From contig NZ_LKPJ01000011.1 of assembly GCF_001443045.1 (NCBI RefSeq), forward strand, positions 1-64,000: a stretch of DNA of 64,000 bases. Reading direction: 5' to 3'. Under the pieces are notes generated by a model. The model saw only the letters and a list, made by a program, of their open reading frames with translations, searched no databases and was not told the origin of the DNA. This DNA comes from Burkholderia ambifaria. Its GTDB lineage: Bacteria > Pseudomonadota > Gammaproteobacteria > Burkholderiales > Burkholderiaceae. The translations under genes and the position numbers were made by a program. How positions within the stretch are numbered: position 1 is the stretch's first letter; every line of letters begins with the position of its first letter. Shown piece by piece: positions 1 through 8,016 of the stretch.

Positions 1-596
1 AAGAGCTTGATCGCCTCGGCTTCCGTGCTGCCCGTGAACAGCGTCGGAATATCCTGCTTGATCGCCCCCTGCTTCAGCAGATCGGCGAATGCTTCGGCTC
101 GCTCGGAACGCTCACCGATCACGATCCGCGACGGGTGCAGGTTGTCGTACAGCGCCCGGCCTTCGCGAAGGAATTCCGGTGAAAAGATCAGGTTGTCGGT
201 GCCGAGTGCCGCACGCGCGCGCTCGGTGTAGCCGACCGGAATGGTGGATTTGATCACCATCACCGCCCGCGGGTTGATCGCCATCACGTCGCGGATGACG
301 ACCTCGATCGAGCGGGTGTTGAAGTAGTTCGTATCCGGATCGTAGTCGGTCGGCGTGGCAATCACCACGTAGTCGGCCCGCGCATAGGCATCTTCCTTGT
401 CCAGCGTCGCGCGGAAGTTCAGATCCCTGTGGCGAAGGTAGTCTTCGATCTCGTCATCCTCAATCGGAGACTCCTTACGGTTTAGCATTGCCACCTTTTC
501 AGGGACGATGTCTAGCGCCACGACTTCATTGTGCTGCGACAGCAGGACGGCGTTGGACAGGCCGACATAACCGGTGCCGGCGATAGCGATTTTCAT
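1..596 (-). CDS. ugd: UDP-glucose 6-dehydrogenase, C-terminal part outside window
   Basis: Oxidises UDP-glucose to UDP-glucuronate with NAD+, supplying a uronic-acid donor for surface polysaccharide. The 198 visible residues start at an ATG (594-596) and open with the Rossmann fingerprint [14 protein letters not shown]. They continue with the family's VIATPTDYD and [13 protein letters not shown] segments and [19 protein letters not shown], the start of the substrate-binding and catalytic Glu region. The central and C-terminal domains, including the catalytic Cys, lie beyond base 1. The N-terminus resembles the short enterobacterial Ugd type rather than WecC. It is the last visible gene of the capsule region, with 286 bp of AT-rich spacer before the next gene, and may have its own promoter. 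The family is clear; UDP-GlcA as product is inferred from family. Confidence 0.9.
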   Translation of the reverse strand, partial: MKIAIAGTGYVGLSNAVLLSQHNEVVALDIVPEKVAMLNRKESPIEDDEIEDYLRHRDLNFRATLDKEDAYARADYVVIATPTDYDPDTNYFNTRSIEVVIRDVMAINPRAVMVIKSTIPVGYTERARAALGTDNLIFSPEFLREGRALYDNLHPSRIVIGERSERAEAFADLLKQGAIKQDIPTLFTGSTEAEAIKL

Positions 597-882
597 GCAA
601 ACATCTCTCAGACAGGGTGGAAACTCCTCCTTCGCCCTCCGCACGCACAATGCGTGTAGGCGCCGAACGAGGAATCAATATCGTGCGGGAGACGCCATTA
701 TTTCACGATGATCATCAAAAAAGACTTCCCAAATTGTTTGGTGTTCGAATTTGAGTTTCAATCGACTCCCATTCGGATTCCATGCGCGCCGCACCTCTCT
801 TCGACGCACAGAGCACATCCGATCCACGAAAACGCTATGTCAAAAACCAAGCGTCTGTACCTCTACTAATGCCGCGGCGGCC

Positions 883-2070
883 CTACGATGGAAGTGGGTA
901 CCGCCCATAAGACTCGATGGTAGCCTGCCGGTCGAGATCTCTCTCAAGAGTCGACAGCGCACGTCGGAGCGTGGGAAGATCGACTTGAAAATCGTTTCGA
1001 TGATACAACTTGTGCTCGGAACCGCTTATTGGACCACGAACTTCATACCAGCGCATACCCCCTAACGCGGCAAGGTCATAAAAAAACATATCATCCCAAT
1101 AAGCTGGAATCATTGGAAGGATCGACGTACCCGACCGCGAAAATGCGATATTTGTCAGCGCAGAGCCCAAAGGGCCGGCGATCACGGACGCAGAGGAAAA
1201 CAATTCAATCTGATCTGCGAACTCGTATTCCGAGATGCGAATGTACTCGAACCCGTGCTCGCTCAGCACTGACATAACCTCACTTTCGTTGTGCAGACGC
1301 CTATCCACAGCATCGTTGCGAGTCACATAGATTCGACGGCCACTAGCTCTAGCGCCGGACCGTCCAACTAGCTCGCGAAAACACTCGTAAATCGCAGGCG
1401 CCTTCCGATCGGTCGGTCCCATCTTCGTGATATAGCGTAGCCGCGGAATACGAATCCCCTTCTCGGGAAGCGAGACAACTCCTCCAAACTCTACGTCGGC
1501 AAGGGCCAACGAACTTTGAATCGCCTTCCACATACCAGAAGGATGCCCACCGTGTGGACTATTGAAACTACTAGGCATCAAAATGCTAGCATCCGGTGGA
1601 ATTTCATGCCGTGCCGCGTAAACTCTCGGCAGAATCTCAGCAAGCCAATGCCCGTAATATTGAATACCATAACGAGTCGTACATACAGCGAATGGAACGG
1701 GAGAATCTACAACTCCCGATGCGTCTACTTCCCATTCATTCTCGCCGACCGGCGTGAGAAGGCGATAGCGCTCTCGGTTTTTCGTTACCATTCCGGGAAC
1801 CGTATCTCTGATAATGACTCCATCGGTCACGATGGTTCCGTCCATCAGAACAACAACATCATGCAGATCGACACAGATACATGGATCGACCGAAACACTC
1901 TGCTCCCGGCATTGCGCCTGAATATAATTCAATCTCGGAAAAAAATAATCCTGTATGTTAGTGAAGCGCACAATGGATGGCCTAACATATTCCATCGACG
2001 GAGACATAACTCGAAAACCAAGCCCCCGCTCCTTTACAACTTCGAAAATTCCCTTGATTTCACAGCGCAT
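883..2070 (-). CDS. GT61-family (DUF563) glycosyltransferase
   Basis: Probable capsule glycosyltransferase of 395 aa. The C-terminal two thirds match the GT61/DUF563 pattern. There is a YGHWLAEILPR motif around residues 139-149, RRIYVTRND around 245-253, the stretch GFEYIRISEYEFADQIELF, and GPLGSALTNIAF around 299-310, which is the typical family signature. There is no signal peptide or membrane segment, so it should be cytoplasmic. The ATG at 2068-2070 was chosen. It stands apart from its neighbours (about 200 bp upstream and 286 bp downstream) and is AT-rich like the rest of the cluster. Donor and acceptor sugars cannot be read from the sequence. Bacterial members of this family act in capsule or LPS assembly. 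Confidence 0.8.
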   Translation of the reverse strand: MRCEIKGIFEVVKERGLGFRVMSPSMEYVRPSIVRFTNIQDYFFPRLNYIQAQCREQSVSVDPCICVDLHDVVVLMDGTIVTDGVIIRDTVPGMVTKNRERYRLLTPVGENEWEVDASGVVDSPVPFAVCTTRYGIQYYGHWLAEILPRVYAARHEIPPDASILMPSSFNSPHGGHPSGMWKAIQSSLALADVEFGGVVSLPEKGIRIPRLRYITKMGPTDRKAPAIYECFRELVGRSGARASGRRIYVTRNDAVDRRLHNESEVMSVLSEHGFEYIRISEYEFADQIELFSSASVIAGPLGSALTNIAFSRSGTSILPMIPAYWDDMFFYDLAALGGMRWYEVRGPISGSEHKLYHRNDFQVDLPTLRRALSTLERDLDRQATIESYGRYPLPS

Positions 2071-2269
2071 TGCAAGTTTACCAAATTATTATGTTGCAGC
2101 CTAATGTACGACAAATCCGCAATTCAACTGAAACATTTTACAAGACAAAATATGAGGCGAGCTGTCATTCTCGTTTCTTTTAATGCAGTCGTCAATTTAT
2201 TTGACATCGCACTACGCCACCCGCCTCAACGTGCTTGCCACTCGACTCAGAGCACCCTGCAACTGAACT

Positions 2270-3439
2270 TCACTGCACCATGCTCCAAAAGCACCTCGGA
2301 TAAACTCCCAATATGCTGTCAAAATCACTAGGCAATTGAATTTTCCCCTGCTCAATCAATTTACCGATTATCTTTGTATTTTCACTAGTCGGGAAATTCT
2401 GCATATAGGGAACAACCCATCCCATTTGAATCATCCCCCTATCTGGTTTCAGAAAATGCAATGCCTGCTTCCCATCCGGCTGAACCGGATCTGTTGGAGC
2501 AAAATCCGCAGCCGCATAGCCGGAAATAACGGACTCATTCTGAAGCGCATCAATCCAGAATTTAATCGCCTTATGAATATCGCCATTAGTTCCGCGGTAA
2601 GAGTAGAGATCACCACCCTTCACCAACTCCAACTCAGCAACCAACACCAGAAGCGCAATTGCGTTATTCTCATACTTCAACGCCGATTGACCGCGTTTCG
2701 ATTCGGCGGGAAAGCTCCCGTCACTTCTCATGGTATCGATATAGGCGTGATACGACCTGACTGCCGCCTTAGTCAAAGAATCGTCCGACGTGGTGATGCC
2801 GACAGCGAGCTGAGTCGCCGCCGAACTCAGCACTAGGTTCTGCGCCAGCTGTGTCTCGCTTTCATCCCCAGAGATGTGCGAATAATTGGCTGCCCGTCGA
2901 CGCATCCAGTCAAACACTTCATTGCGATTTGAAATATTGATAAGATTATGCCGCCGCAACATTGACGTGTAAATTGCAATCGGTCGGAGAGTGCTGTTTC
3001 CCGCCAATTCTCCCGTGACCATTGATGACTGACTATCTCTGTGTTTATCACGATTGAACTTTAATGCATCGGACTCTACCAATTTATCGAGCCAGCCAGA
3101 AAATTGATCACATGCACCTTTATTTCCAGCCATGCAATCAGAACCCAAACTGGCAAACGGATACCCGATCGACATGACAGGCGCGTATAGTTGCTGGGAT
3201 CCTAAATTGCGCCCGGGCGTGCCGTGAACTACTACCGGGAAGATCTCCGGAATCACCGTTTGCTTTGCGGAAGCAAGCACAGGCGCGGGCACCGAACATT
3301 CTTGCCCCCAACTCGATTTAGCATGAAAAAAATCCTTTGCATCACGAGCGTGCGCATCATGCACGCCGATCACCGCAACTACAAACAAAAGATACTTCCA
3401 TTTGACATCCATAAAGCTCTTCATGAGAGAACCAACCAT
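2270..3439 (-). CDS. Exported alginate-lyase-like (PL5-type) protein, catalytic His replaced
   Basis: Predicted periplasmic protein of 389 aa. It has an N-terminal signal peptide: a lysine-rich start, hydrophobic YLLFVVAVIGV, and a likely cleavage after AHA near residue 31. The body resembles the alpha/alpha-barrel PL5 alginate lyases (AlgL). Matching blocks are SSMVTGELAGNSTLRPIAIY, a helix starting QNLVLSSAATQLAVG at 200, and SKRGQSALKYENNAIALLVL at 247-266. In AlgL-type enzymes the second block reads NNH and the third YHN. Here the catalytic His is Leu (202), whereas Asn201, Arg249 and Tyr256 are kept. It may bind or slowly cleave a uronic-acid polymer, or act in periplasmic quality control of the capsule. 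The start with a good ribosome site (AGAGGGG) was kept; Met6 is an alternative. Family assignment is by eye and moderate. Confidence 0.6.
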   Translation of the reverse strand: MVGSLMKSFMDVKWKYLLFVVAVIGVHDAHARDAKDFFHAKSSWGQECSVPAPVLASAKQTVIPEIFPVVVHGTPGRNLGSQQLYAPVMSIGYPFASLGSDCMAGNKGACDQFSGWLDKLVESDALKFNRDKHRDSQSSMVTGELAGNSTLRPIAIYTSMLRRHNLINISNRNEVFDWMRRRAANYSHISGDESETQLAQNLVLSSAATQLAVGITTSDDSLTKAAVRSYHAYIDTMRSDGSFPAESKRGQSALKYENNAIALLVLVAELELVKGGDLYSYRGTNGDIHKAIKFWIDALQNESVISGYAAADFAPTDPVQPDGKQALHFLKPDRGMIQMGWVVPYMQNFPTSENTKIIGKLIEQGKIQLPSDFDSILGVYPRCFWSMVQ

Positions 3440-3580
3440 AATCCACCCCTCTGAAAGTCACTTCCAAAAATACCACGAATCGGCGTTAAAACCCGACGCG
3501 GTTAAGTCTGCACCCAGCGCCACACTCGTTACGACGGCGAATTCATTCAAAATTAAAACAATATTTACAAATACAATAAA

Positions 3581-4417
3581 TTAAACAACCAACGGCGAAT
3601 GTTGCACGCCTCCATCCGTCACAAGCATCCCACTTCCCACAGAAGAAATAAGCTCGTCTACGTGAGCCTCGAATCTTGCACTCCAACTATTCCGCTCCAC
3701 ATACTCCAGCATGTCTGGCGACGAGCTCACAGAACTACTGAGTATATCCGAGATATTCGCCAGAAAGTCTTCGTGAGAACCTGCAACTCGAACCAATTTT
3801 GCACTTCTATCTATATTGAATATCTCAGTAGAGACAACAGGAACCTTCCACGACAGATAAACGTAAAGCTTGAGAGGATTCATATGTTGCGTCATTTCAA
3901 GATTAAGATGTGGAACGATACCTACATCAAATCTTGAAACCCACGCACCAACCTCCTGATAAGGCACAACACCGGCAAAGCGGACATTTGGATAGTTTTT
4001 CAGTCGCAGAACATCAGGATTAGCATGTGTCGAACCAATGAGAACGAGCTGACTATCCGAGAATCTTTGAGCGATTTTCTCCAGAAGAGAAATGTCGATT
4101 TTCTTCTCCAGATTTCCCACAAAACCGATAGTTTTACCCGGCCACACCTTGAAATCATCAAATTCCGAATTGTGGAGTGGCTCAGTGACTGAAGGAGTCG
4201 CATCGCATCCATTGGGTACGAGTCGAATTTCAGGACAAAATTCACTCATAGCGCCGACCATTGGCTCACAATTTACAAACGCCATATCCGCCTTCGCGAG
4301 CGTTTCTCTGTAATTTTCAGTAAGGCGCTGGTGCTCTTCCACCGAAATTCCAGGCCATGCACGGTGATCATCCACAACATCAACAACAACCTTCGCCGGC
4401 TTGAAGTAATCAATCAA
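3581..4417 (-). CDS. C-terminal half of a glycosyltransferase, separated from its N-terminus by a frameshift
   Basis: This frame of 278 codons opens with a TTG that overlaps the upstream stop (TTGA). It carries the C-terminal GT4/GT-B part of a glycosyltransferase: DVVDDHRAWPG near residues 13-23, NCEPMV, VPNGCD, KTIGFVGNLEKKIDISLLEKIA, and LYVYLSWKVPVVST in the donor-site helix. The N-terminal Rossmann half it lacks is at the end of the gene at 4414-6144. Reading upstream of the TTG in this frame continues sensibly (NYSACDLIDYFKPAK) back to the T4 tract at 4434-4437. One extra A on the coding strand there would fuse the two frames. It is therefore best regarded as the 3' part of a broken gene or of a gene with a sequence error. 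Translation from the TTG by coupling is possible, but the product would lack half of the GT-B fold. Confidence 0.7.
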   Translation of the reverse strand: MIDYFKPAKVVVDVVDDHRAWPGISVEEHQRLTENYRETLAKADMAFVNCEPMVGAMSEFCPEIRLVPNGCDATPSVTEPLHNSEFDDFKVWPGKTIGFVGNLEKKIDISLLEKIAQRFSDSQLVLIGSTHANPDVLRLKNYPNVRFAGVVPYQEVGAWVSRFDVGIVPHLNLEMTQHMNPLKLYVYLSWKVPVVSTEIFNIDRSAKLVRVAGSHEDFLANISDILSSSVSSSPDMLEYVERNSWSARFEAHVDELISSVGSGMLVTDGGVQHSPLVV

Positions 4418-6144
4418 ATCGCAAGCCGAATAGTTTTACCCATTATCTTTTCATACGTGCCGGTATAAATCCATCGATGCTGACTAGCTTCGCTGCGGGA
4501 CGTCTGACGCTGCACAAGATCATGTTCAGATATCGGCGCGTCAAACACAACAATTTTACGAATATCCGATCTTGAGGCGAGATACTTGATAACCATATCA
4601 TGACGACGACCGTACAAGCGCGTGTCATTCTGCTTCCAGAAAAGGATAATATCAACGCCCGATTTTTGTGCCTTAGCTTGCGGTGCGAGCGACTGACCTA
4701 ATGCATACTCCATGACGCCCTGCAATCTGCTGAAGCTCACGCCTCTTCTAACCGCCCCGCGCGATAAGCAGCGTTTGATCATATCGTGCATCTGCCGCGC
4801 TGCCGCCGCATAGCTGTAGCGCCGCAAAAACCGATCACGTACATCACTACGCCATTTTTCGACGTCTTGCTCCCGTCCGGCGAGACGCTGCAGAGCCGCC
4901 GGAATATCAGTGGAGTTAACGAGTTCGGCGACTTTGTCGTCGACCAGCTGCCGCAGCGGCACTGTATTACTCACTAGCAGTGGTACACCCATCGCAACAG
5001 CATCAATTGCTTTCGCCGGCAGCTGAAATTTCGATATCGCATGCCCCTCATCCTGCGGCAAACAAACAACATCTGCCATCGCGAGAATCTCAGGAATCGC
5101 AGAAAATGGTTGATTTGGAAGATAGATGATTCTTCCCTTTGCCAATTTATCCAGCGTGCTATAGATGCTTCGATCTGGAGCAGCACCAACAATCATTAAC
5201 TGGAATCTTGAATCTGAAATCTGACTAATTGCCCGCGCTAATGTATCAACCCCTTTGTGAAGACGAGGGGTACCAAAGAACAAAACGATTCTTGCATCTT
5301 CAGATACACGATATCGCCGGCGAATTTCCAATTTATCATATTGTGCTGGATCGAATTTGGTCTCATCACGAACATGAGGAATAATCACGCCACCGAACTC
5401 GTTCTGCAACGCGACGTTCGACACAATAATTTCATCGGCGCTATCGCAAAGGGTTTGCGTAAGCCTTGTCCATAGTTCAGCATAAGGCTCGGTAACACTC
5501 GACGCAGAGCCTTTCGACATTGCGGCTAGCTCATCCAAACTTAGCGCATTCTGATTCTTGAAAAATGAAAGCTCATGATCGTCGATATCGAAAATCAATG
5601 GGCATCCCCATTTTTCCTTGATCGCCATACCCAGCGCCACCGACGGCAAGCGTGGCTTGCAAGCGATCACCACATCGGGCTTGATCCGTGCAGATATTCT
5701 ATCGAGGCTTTCATAGAATTCAGGAAGATTCGAACCAGGTAATGAAACGACCGGAAGGTCACCGGATCGAACAGGCTCCCAGATATCATTTCCGTACTTG
5801 GGAAACTGAAAGCCAATTAGCAACGTCTGTCGCGCAATTTTTTGCACAACCTCCGCAAGCATATAAGAGCGCCCCAGGCAGTTGTGCCCCACGTCCCAGG
5901 TGATAACCAATACGGTAATCGGAAGTTTTCTGGGAATGCCCAAATCCGTCGCCACAACAGATTTTTTTACATATTCTGACCGATTAGAATTTACCGAAAA
6001 ACCACGCCGACGCATCAATTCTATATTAAAATTAATGATCCTCGACAACTCTGGCATAGCAGTCAAAGCAGCTTGATAAGACCTGTACGCAGCCTCGTAG
6101 TCTTTATCAAAAAATTCCTTATTTGCCTTCTTCAAAAAATCCAT
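4414..6144 (-). CDS. GT4-family glycosyltransferase plus N-terminus of a second glycosyltransferase
   Basis: A 576-aa product. Residues 1-45 form a short TPR-like helical pair (ANKEFFDKDYEAAYRSYQAAL). Residues 75-455 form a complete GT-B glycosyltransferase with VITWDVGHNCLGRSYMLAE at the first Rossmann strand, DIDDHE at 186-191, LFFGTPRLHKGVDTLARAI at 288-306, and a donor-site region around 355-390. Residues 495-570 begin a second GT domain (IILFWKQNDTRLYGRRHDM, KIVVFDAPIS) that stops abruptly after GK570. Its remainder is in the next frame (3581-4417). The intact product would be a bifunctional transferase of roughly 860 aa able to add two different sugars. The ATG at 6142-6144 directly abuts the stop of the upstream gene. 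Sugar specificity is unknown. Confidence 0.75.
   Translation of the reverse strand: MDFLKKANKEFFDKDYEAAYRSYQAALTAMPELSRIINFNIELMRRRGFSVNSNRSEYVKKSVVATDLGIPRKLPITVLVITWDVGHNCLGRSYMLAEVVQKIARQTLLIGFQFPKYGNDIWEPVRSGDLPVVSLPGSNLPEFYESLDRISARIKPDVVIACKPRLPSVALGMAIKEKWGCPLIFDIDDHELSFFKNQNALSLDELAAMSKGSASSVTEPYAELWTRLTQTLCDSADEIIVSNVALQNEFGGVIIPHVRDETKFDPAQYDKLEIRRRYRVSEDARIVLFFGTPRLHKGVDTLARAISQISDSRFQLMIVGAAPDRSIYSTLDKLAKGRIIYLPNQPFSAIPEILAMADVVCLPQDEGHAISKFQLPAKAIDAVAMGVPLLVSNTVPLRQLVDDKVAELVNSTDIPAALQRLAGREQDVEKWRSDVRDRFLRRYSYAAAARQMHDMIKRCLSRGAVRRGVSFSRLQGVMEYALGQSLAPQAKAQKSGVDIILFWKQNDTRLYGRRHDMVIKYLASRSDIRKIVVFDAPISEHDLVQRQTSRSEASQHRWIYTGTYEKIMGKTIRLAI
4434..4437 (-). other. Probable frameshift site in the double glycosyltransferase gene
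   Basis: Four T on the plus strand (AAAA on the coding strand) within GGTAAAACTATT. Insertion of one A here would turn the reading from GKTIRLAI-stop into GKNYSACDLIDYF and join the two glycosyltransferase frames without loss. The context is not a canonical X XXY YYZ slippery heptamer. Mutation, phase variation at a very short tract, or assembly error are therefore likelier than programmed frameshifting. Confidence 0.6.
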
Positions 6145-8016
6145 TTACTCCCTCGCATTATTATTTTGCAATTCGGCGATTTTAAATTGAAAATCGACCA
6201 AAGTGGCTGAACAGTATAGTTCTCGATGTCCAACATCGTGATCGGGCTGCTCGCTATACTGCACAAACATGCTCAGAACATTATCTCGCGCCCACCGCAC
6301 TCTATCTATAATTGGCTCAGCGTACCCTAAATCCTCATCCCACAGAATTCTCACATCATCGGGGTCCCACCTGTATTCCGGCGCAGACAACAGCGTCGCC
6401 ATCATTCTCCCACCACTGTGGTCGCCTCGCGAAATTATATAAACATTATCGTTTTCATCCAGAATGATTTCCGGTCGACTTATCGGAATTTGCAGCGTGT
6501 CCTTACCTCGCAGCGAGAACGGGAGTACGCGCCGCGACACAATTTGATGGCGCCACCGTTTACCGTCATATCGCAAATACTGATATTGCGGGATACCATC
6601 AGTATCATCCGCATAAAATGCGATATGCGGGCGTCCACCACTATCAAGCGCCATACTACATTGATTAATCAAGTTACTACCAGGTGATATCGGATATACC
6701 GTTTCTACATTCACCTGCGTAATTGGCAATCTATAATCACGCCCTTTAGATGTTGTCCACGTAACCCCGTTATCTGGCGAGCGCGCATATCCGATATTAA
6801 TATTATTAACAATCCCTTCCACACCTAAGGCGTGAGTCCGCCATACAAAGCTAAGATGCAAACTTCCGTCGGGGCCGATAGCCGGATGATTCCAATAGGC
6901 ATTACTCGTCCAAGGCCTCGAATCCGCTCCACTAAGAATCGGCGATGGATGATCAGCCCACGTTCCACCGATCTCGTCATATGTCTTGATACGAGCGACG
7001 CCACTGTCATGTCCGCCATCTCTATAAAGTATCGTAAGCGGATAACCGTGATGGGGCAGGATGAACGTAGGATAGGTAATCCTATCCTCGGCCTGCCCTG
7101 TCATTGACAACTCATCACTCCACCTAAAAATATCGTTAGGAGAAAGACTGCGCCGATAGCGAAGTTGAGTTGCATGCTGGTCATAGCAAATATGCAAATG
7201 ATTAGCACGATCGACACCCAAGCTTATGCTGTTGTGGGCATCGTATAAATTATAATTTCCTTCAAGATCAAAGAATTTTACCTCTCCAACATCCAAATCA
7301 CGACACACAATACGCAGTGCATGTGCATTCACATAAAAGGCAGAAAATTGCCTACCCTGATGCGTCATCACTCCGTGATGTCGAAAAATAACCGTGTTAA
7401 CCGCATTTCCGGCCCATGCATCACCGAGCCCAAACTCCGCTACGCGATCTACCTTAAAGCGGGGAACTTTATGGAAACCGACTTGCCTACTTGAGGCAGC
7501 ATTCGCCGTACCTTCTAGCTGCAAAGCCGTCAATCCGAGTTCACTGCATTGGTGATTGATTCGTGCCTTACTCTGGATTTTTTTGTCAGCTTCAGGTGTC
7601 TCGATGGCAATAGCCGATTCGAAATGGCTAAGCGCTCTGGGAAAAATACCCGCGATAACTGCGGCGCGTGCCAAGCTATTGTGAACCCCGGCGGCAAGGA
7701 TCTGCCCGACGAGCGTCTTGTTCACGCCCCAGTCTTGAGCGAGTCGAATGTACTGCCTAGCTTCTGATATTTGCCCAAGCTGCAAACGACCAGCTGCTGC
7801 AAGCAATGCAAGCTTCGATCTATCTGGATGATGCTGTAGAGTGTCGCGTCCGAGCCGGGCCAGACTTTGCCAGTCACCAAACTGCCACTGAGTGCGCGAA
7901 CGTTCGAGCAAATTTTCATCGTAAGGTACGATGAACCGCCCTGATTGAATATCGAACACCGTGATCGATTCACTAGAGTCGACCGGTTCCTTTCGGCAAA
8001 TTGGCTTCTCGCTCAT
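6145..8016 (-). CDS. TPR plus BNR-repeat (BNR_4-like) protein of the capsule cluster
   Basis: A 623-aa protein without a signal peptide or transmembrane segment. Residues about 30-160 are helical and TPR-like (WQFGDWQSLARLGRDTLQHHP, KLALLAAAGRLQLGQISEAR, FPRALSHFESAIAIE). Residues about 190-610 look like a seven-bladed BNR propeller of the BNR_4 kind, with strands ending in FRHHGVMTHQGRQFSAFYV, HNSISLGVDRANHLHICYDQ, SNAYWNHPAIGPDGSLHLSF, SMALDSGGRPHIAFYADD and RPEIILDENDNVYIISRGD. BNR_4 domains occur in some polysaccharide lyases (PL24/PL25-type) and in sialidase-like proteins. The conserved His and Tyr residues are consistent with sugar binding or cleavage, but activity cannot be asserted. 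It overlaps the upstream gene by ATGA and so is co-translated with capsule genes. A cytoplasmic location would be odd for a lyase. Confidence 0.65.
   Translation of the reverse strand: MSEKPICRKEPVDSSESITVFDIQSGRFIVPYDENLLERSRTQWQFGDWQSLARLGRDTLQHHPDRSKLALLAAAGRLQLGQISEARQYIRLAQDWGVNKTLVGQILAAGVHNSLARAAVIAGIFPRALSHFESAIAIETPEADKKIQSKARINHQCSELGLTALQLEGTANAASSRQVGFHKVPRFKVDRVAEFGLGDAWAGNAVNTVIFRHHGVMTHQGRQFSAFYVNAHALRIVCRDLDVGEVKFFDLEGNYNLYDAHNSISLGVDRANHLHICYDQHATQLRYRRSLSPNDIFRWSDELSMTGQAEDRITYPTFILPHHGYPLTILYRDGGHDSGVARIKTYDEIGGTWADHPSPILSGADSRPWTSNAYWNHPAIGPDGSLHLSFVWRTHALGVEGIVNNINIGYARSPDNGVTWTTSKGRDYRLPITQVNVETVYPISPGSNLINQCSMALDSGGRPHIAFYADDTDGIPQYQYLRYDGKRWRHQIVSRRVLPFSLRGKDTLQIPISRPEIILDENDNVYIISRGDHSGGRMMATLLSAPEYRWDPDDVRILWDEDLGYAEPIIDRVRWARDNVLSMFVQYSEQPDHDVGHRELYCSATLVDFQFKIAELQNNNARE

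Noticed and set aside
4434-4440. Programmed ribosomal frameshifting joining the two glycosyltransferase frames
   Set aside because: The heptamer is not of the X XXY YYZ type and no downstream structure was evident; a one-base deletion or error is simpler.
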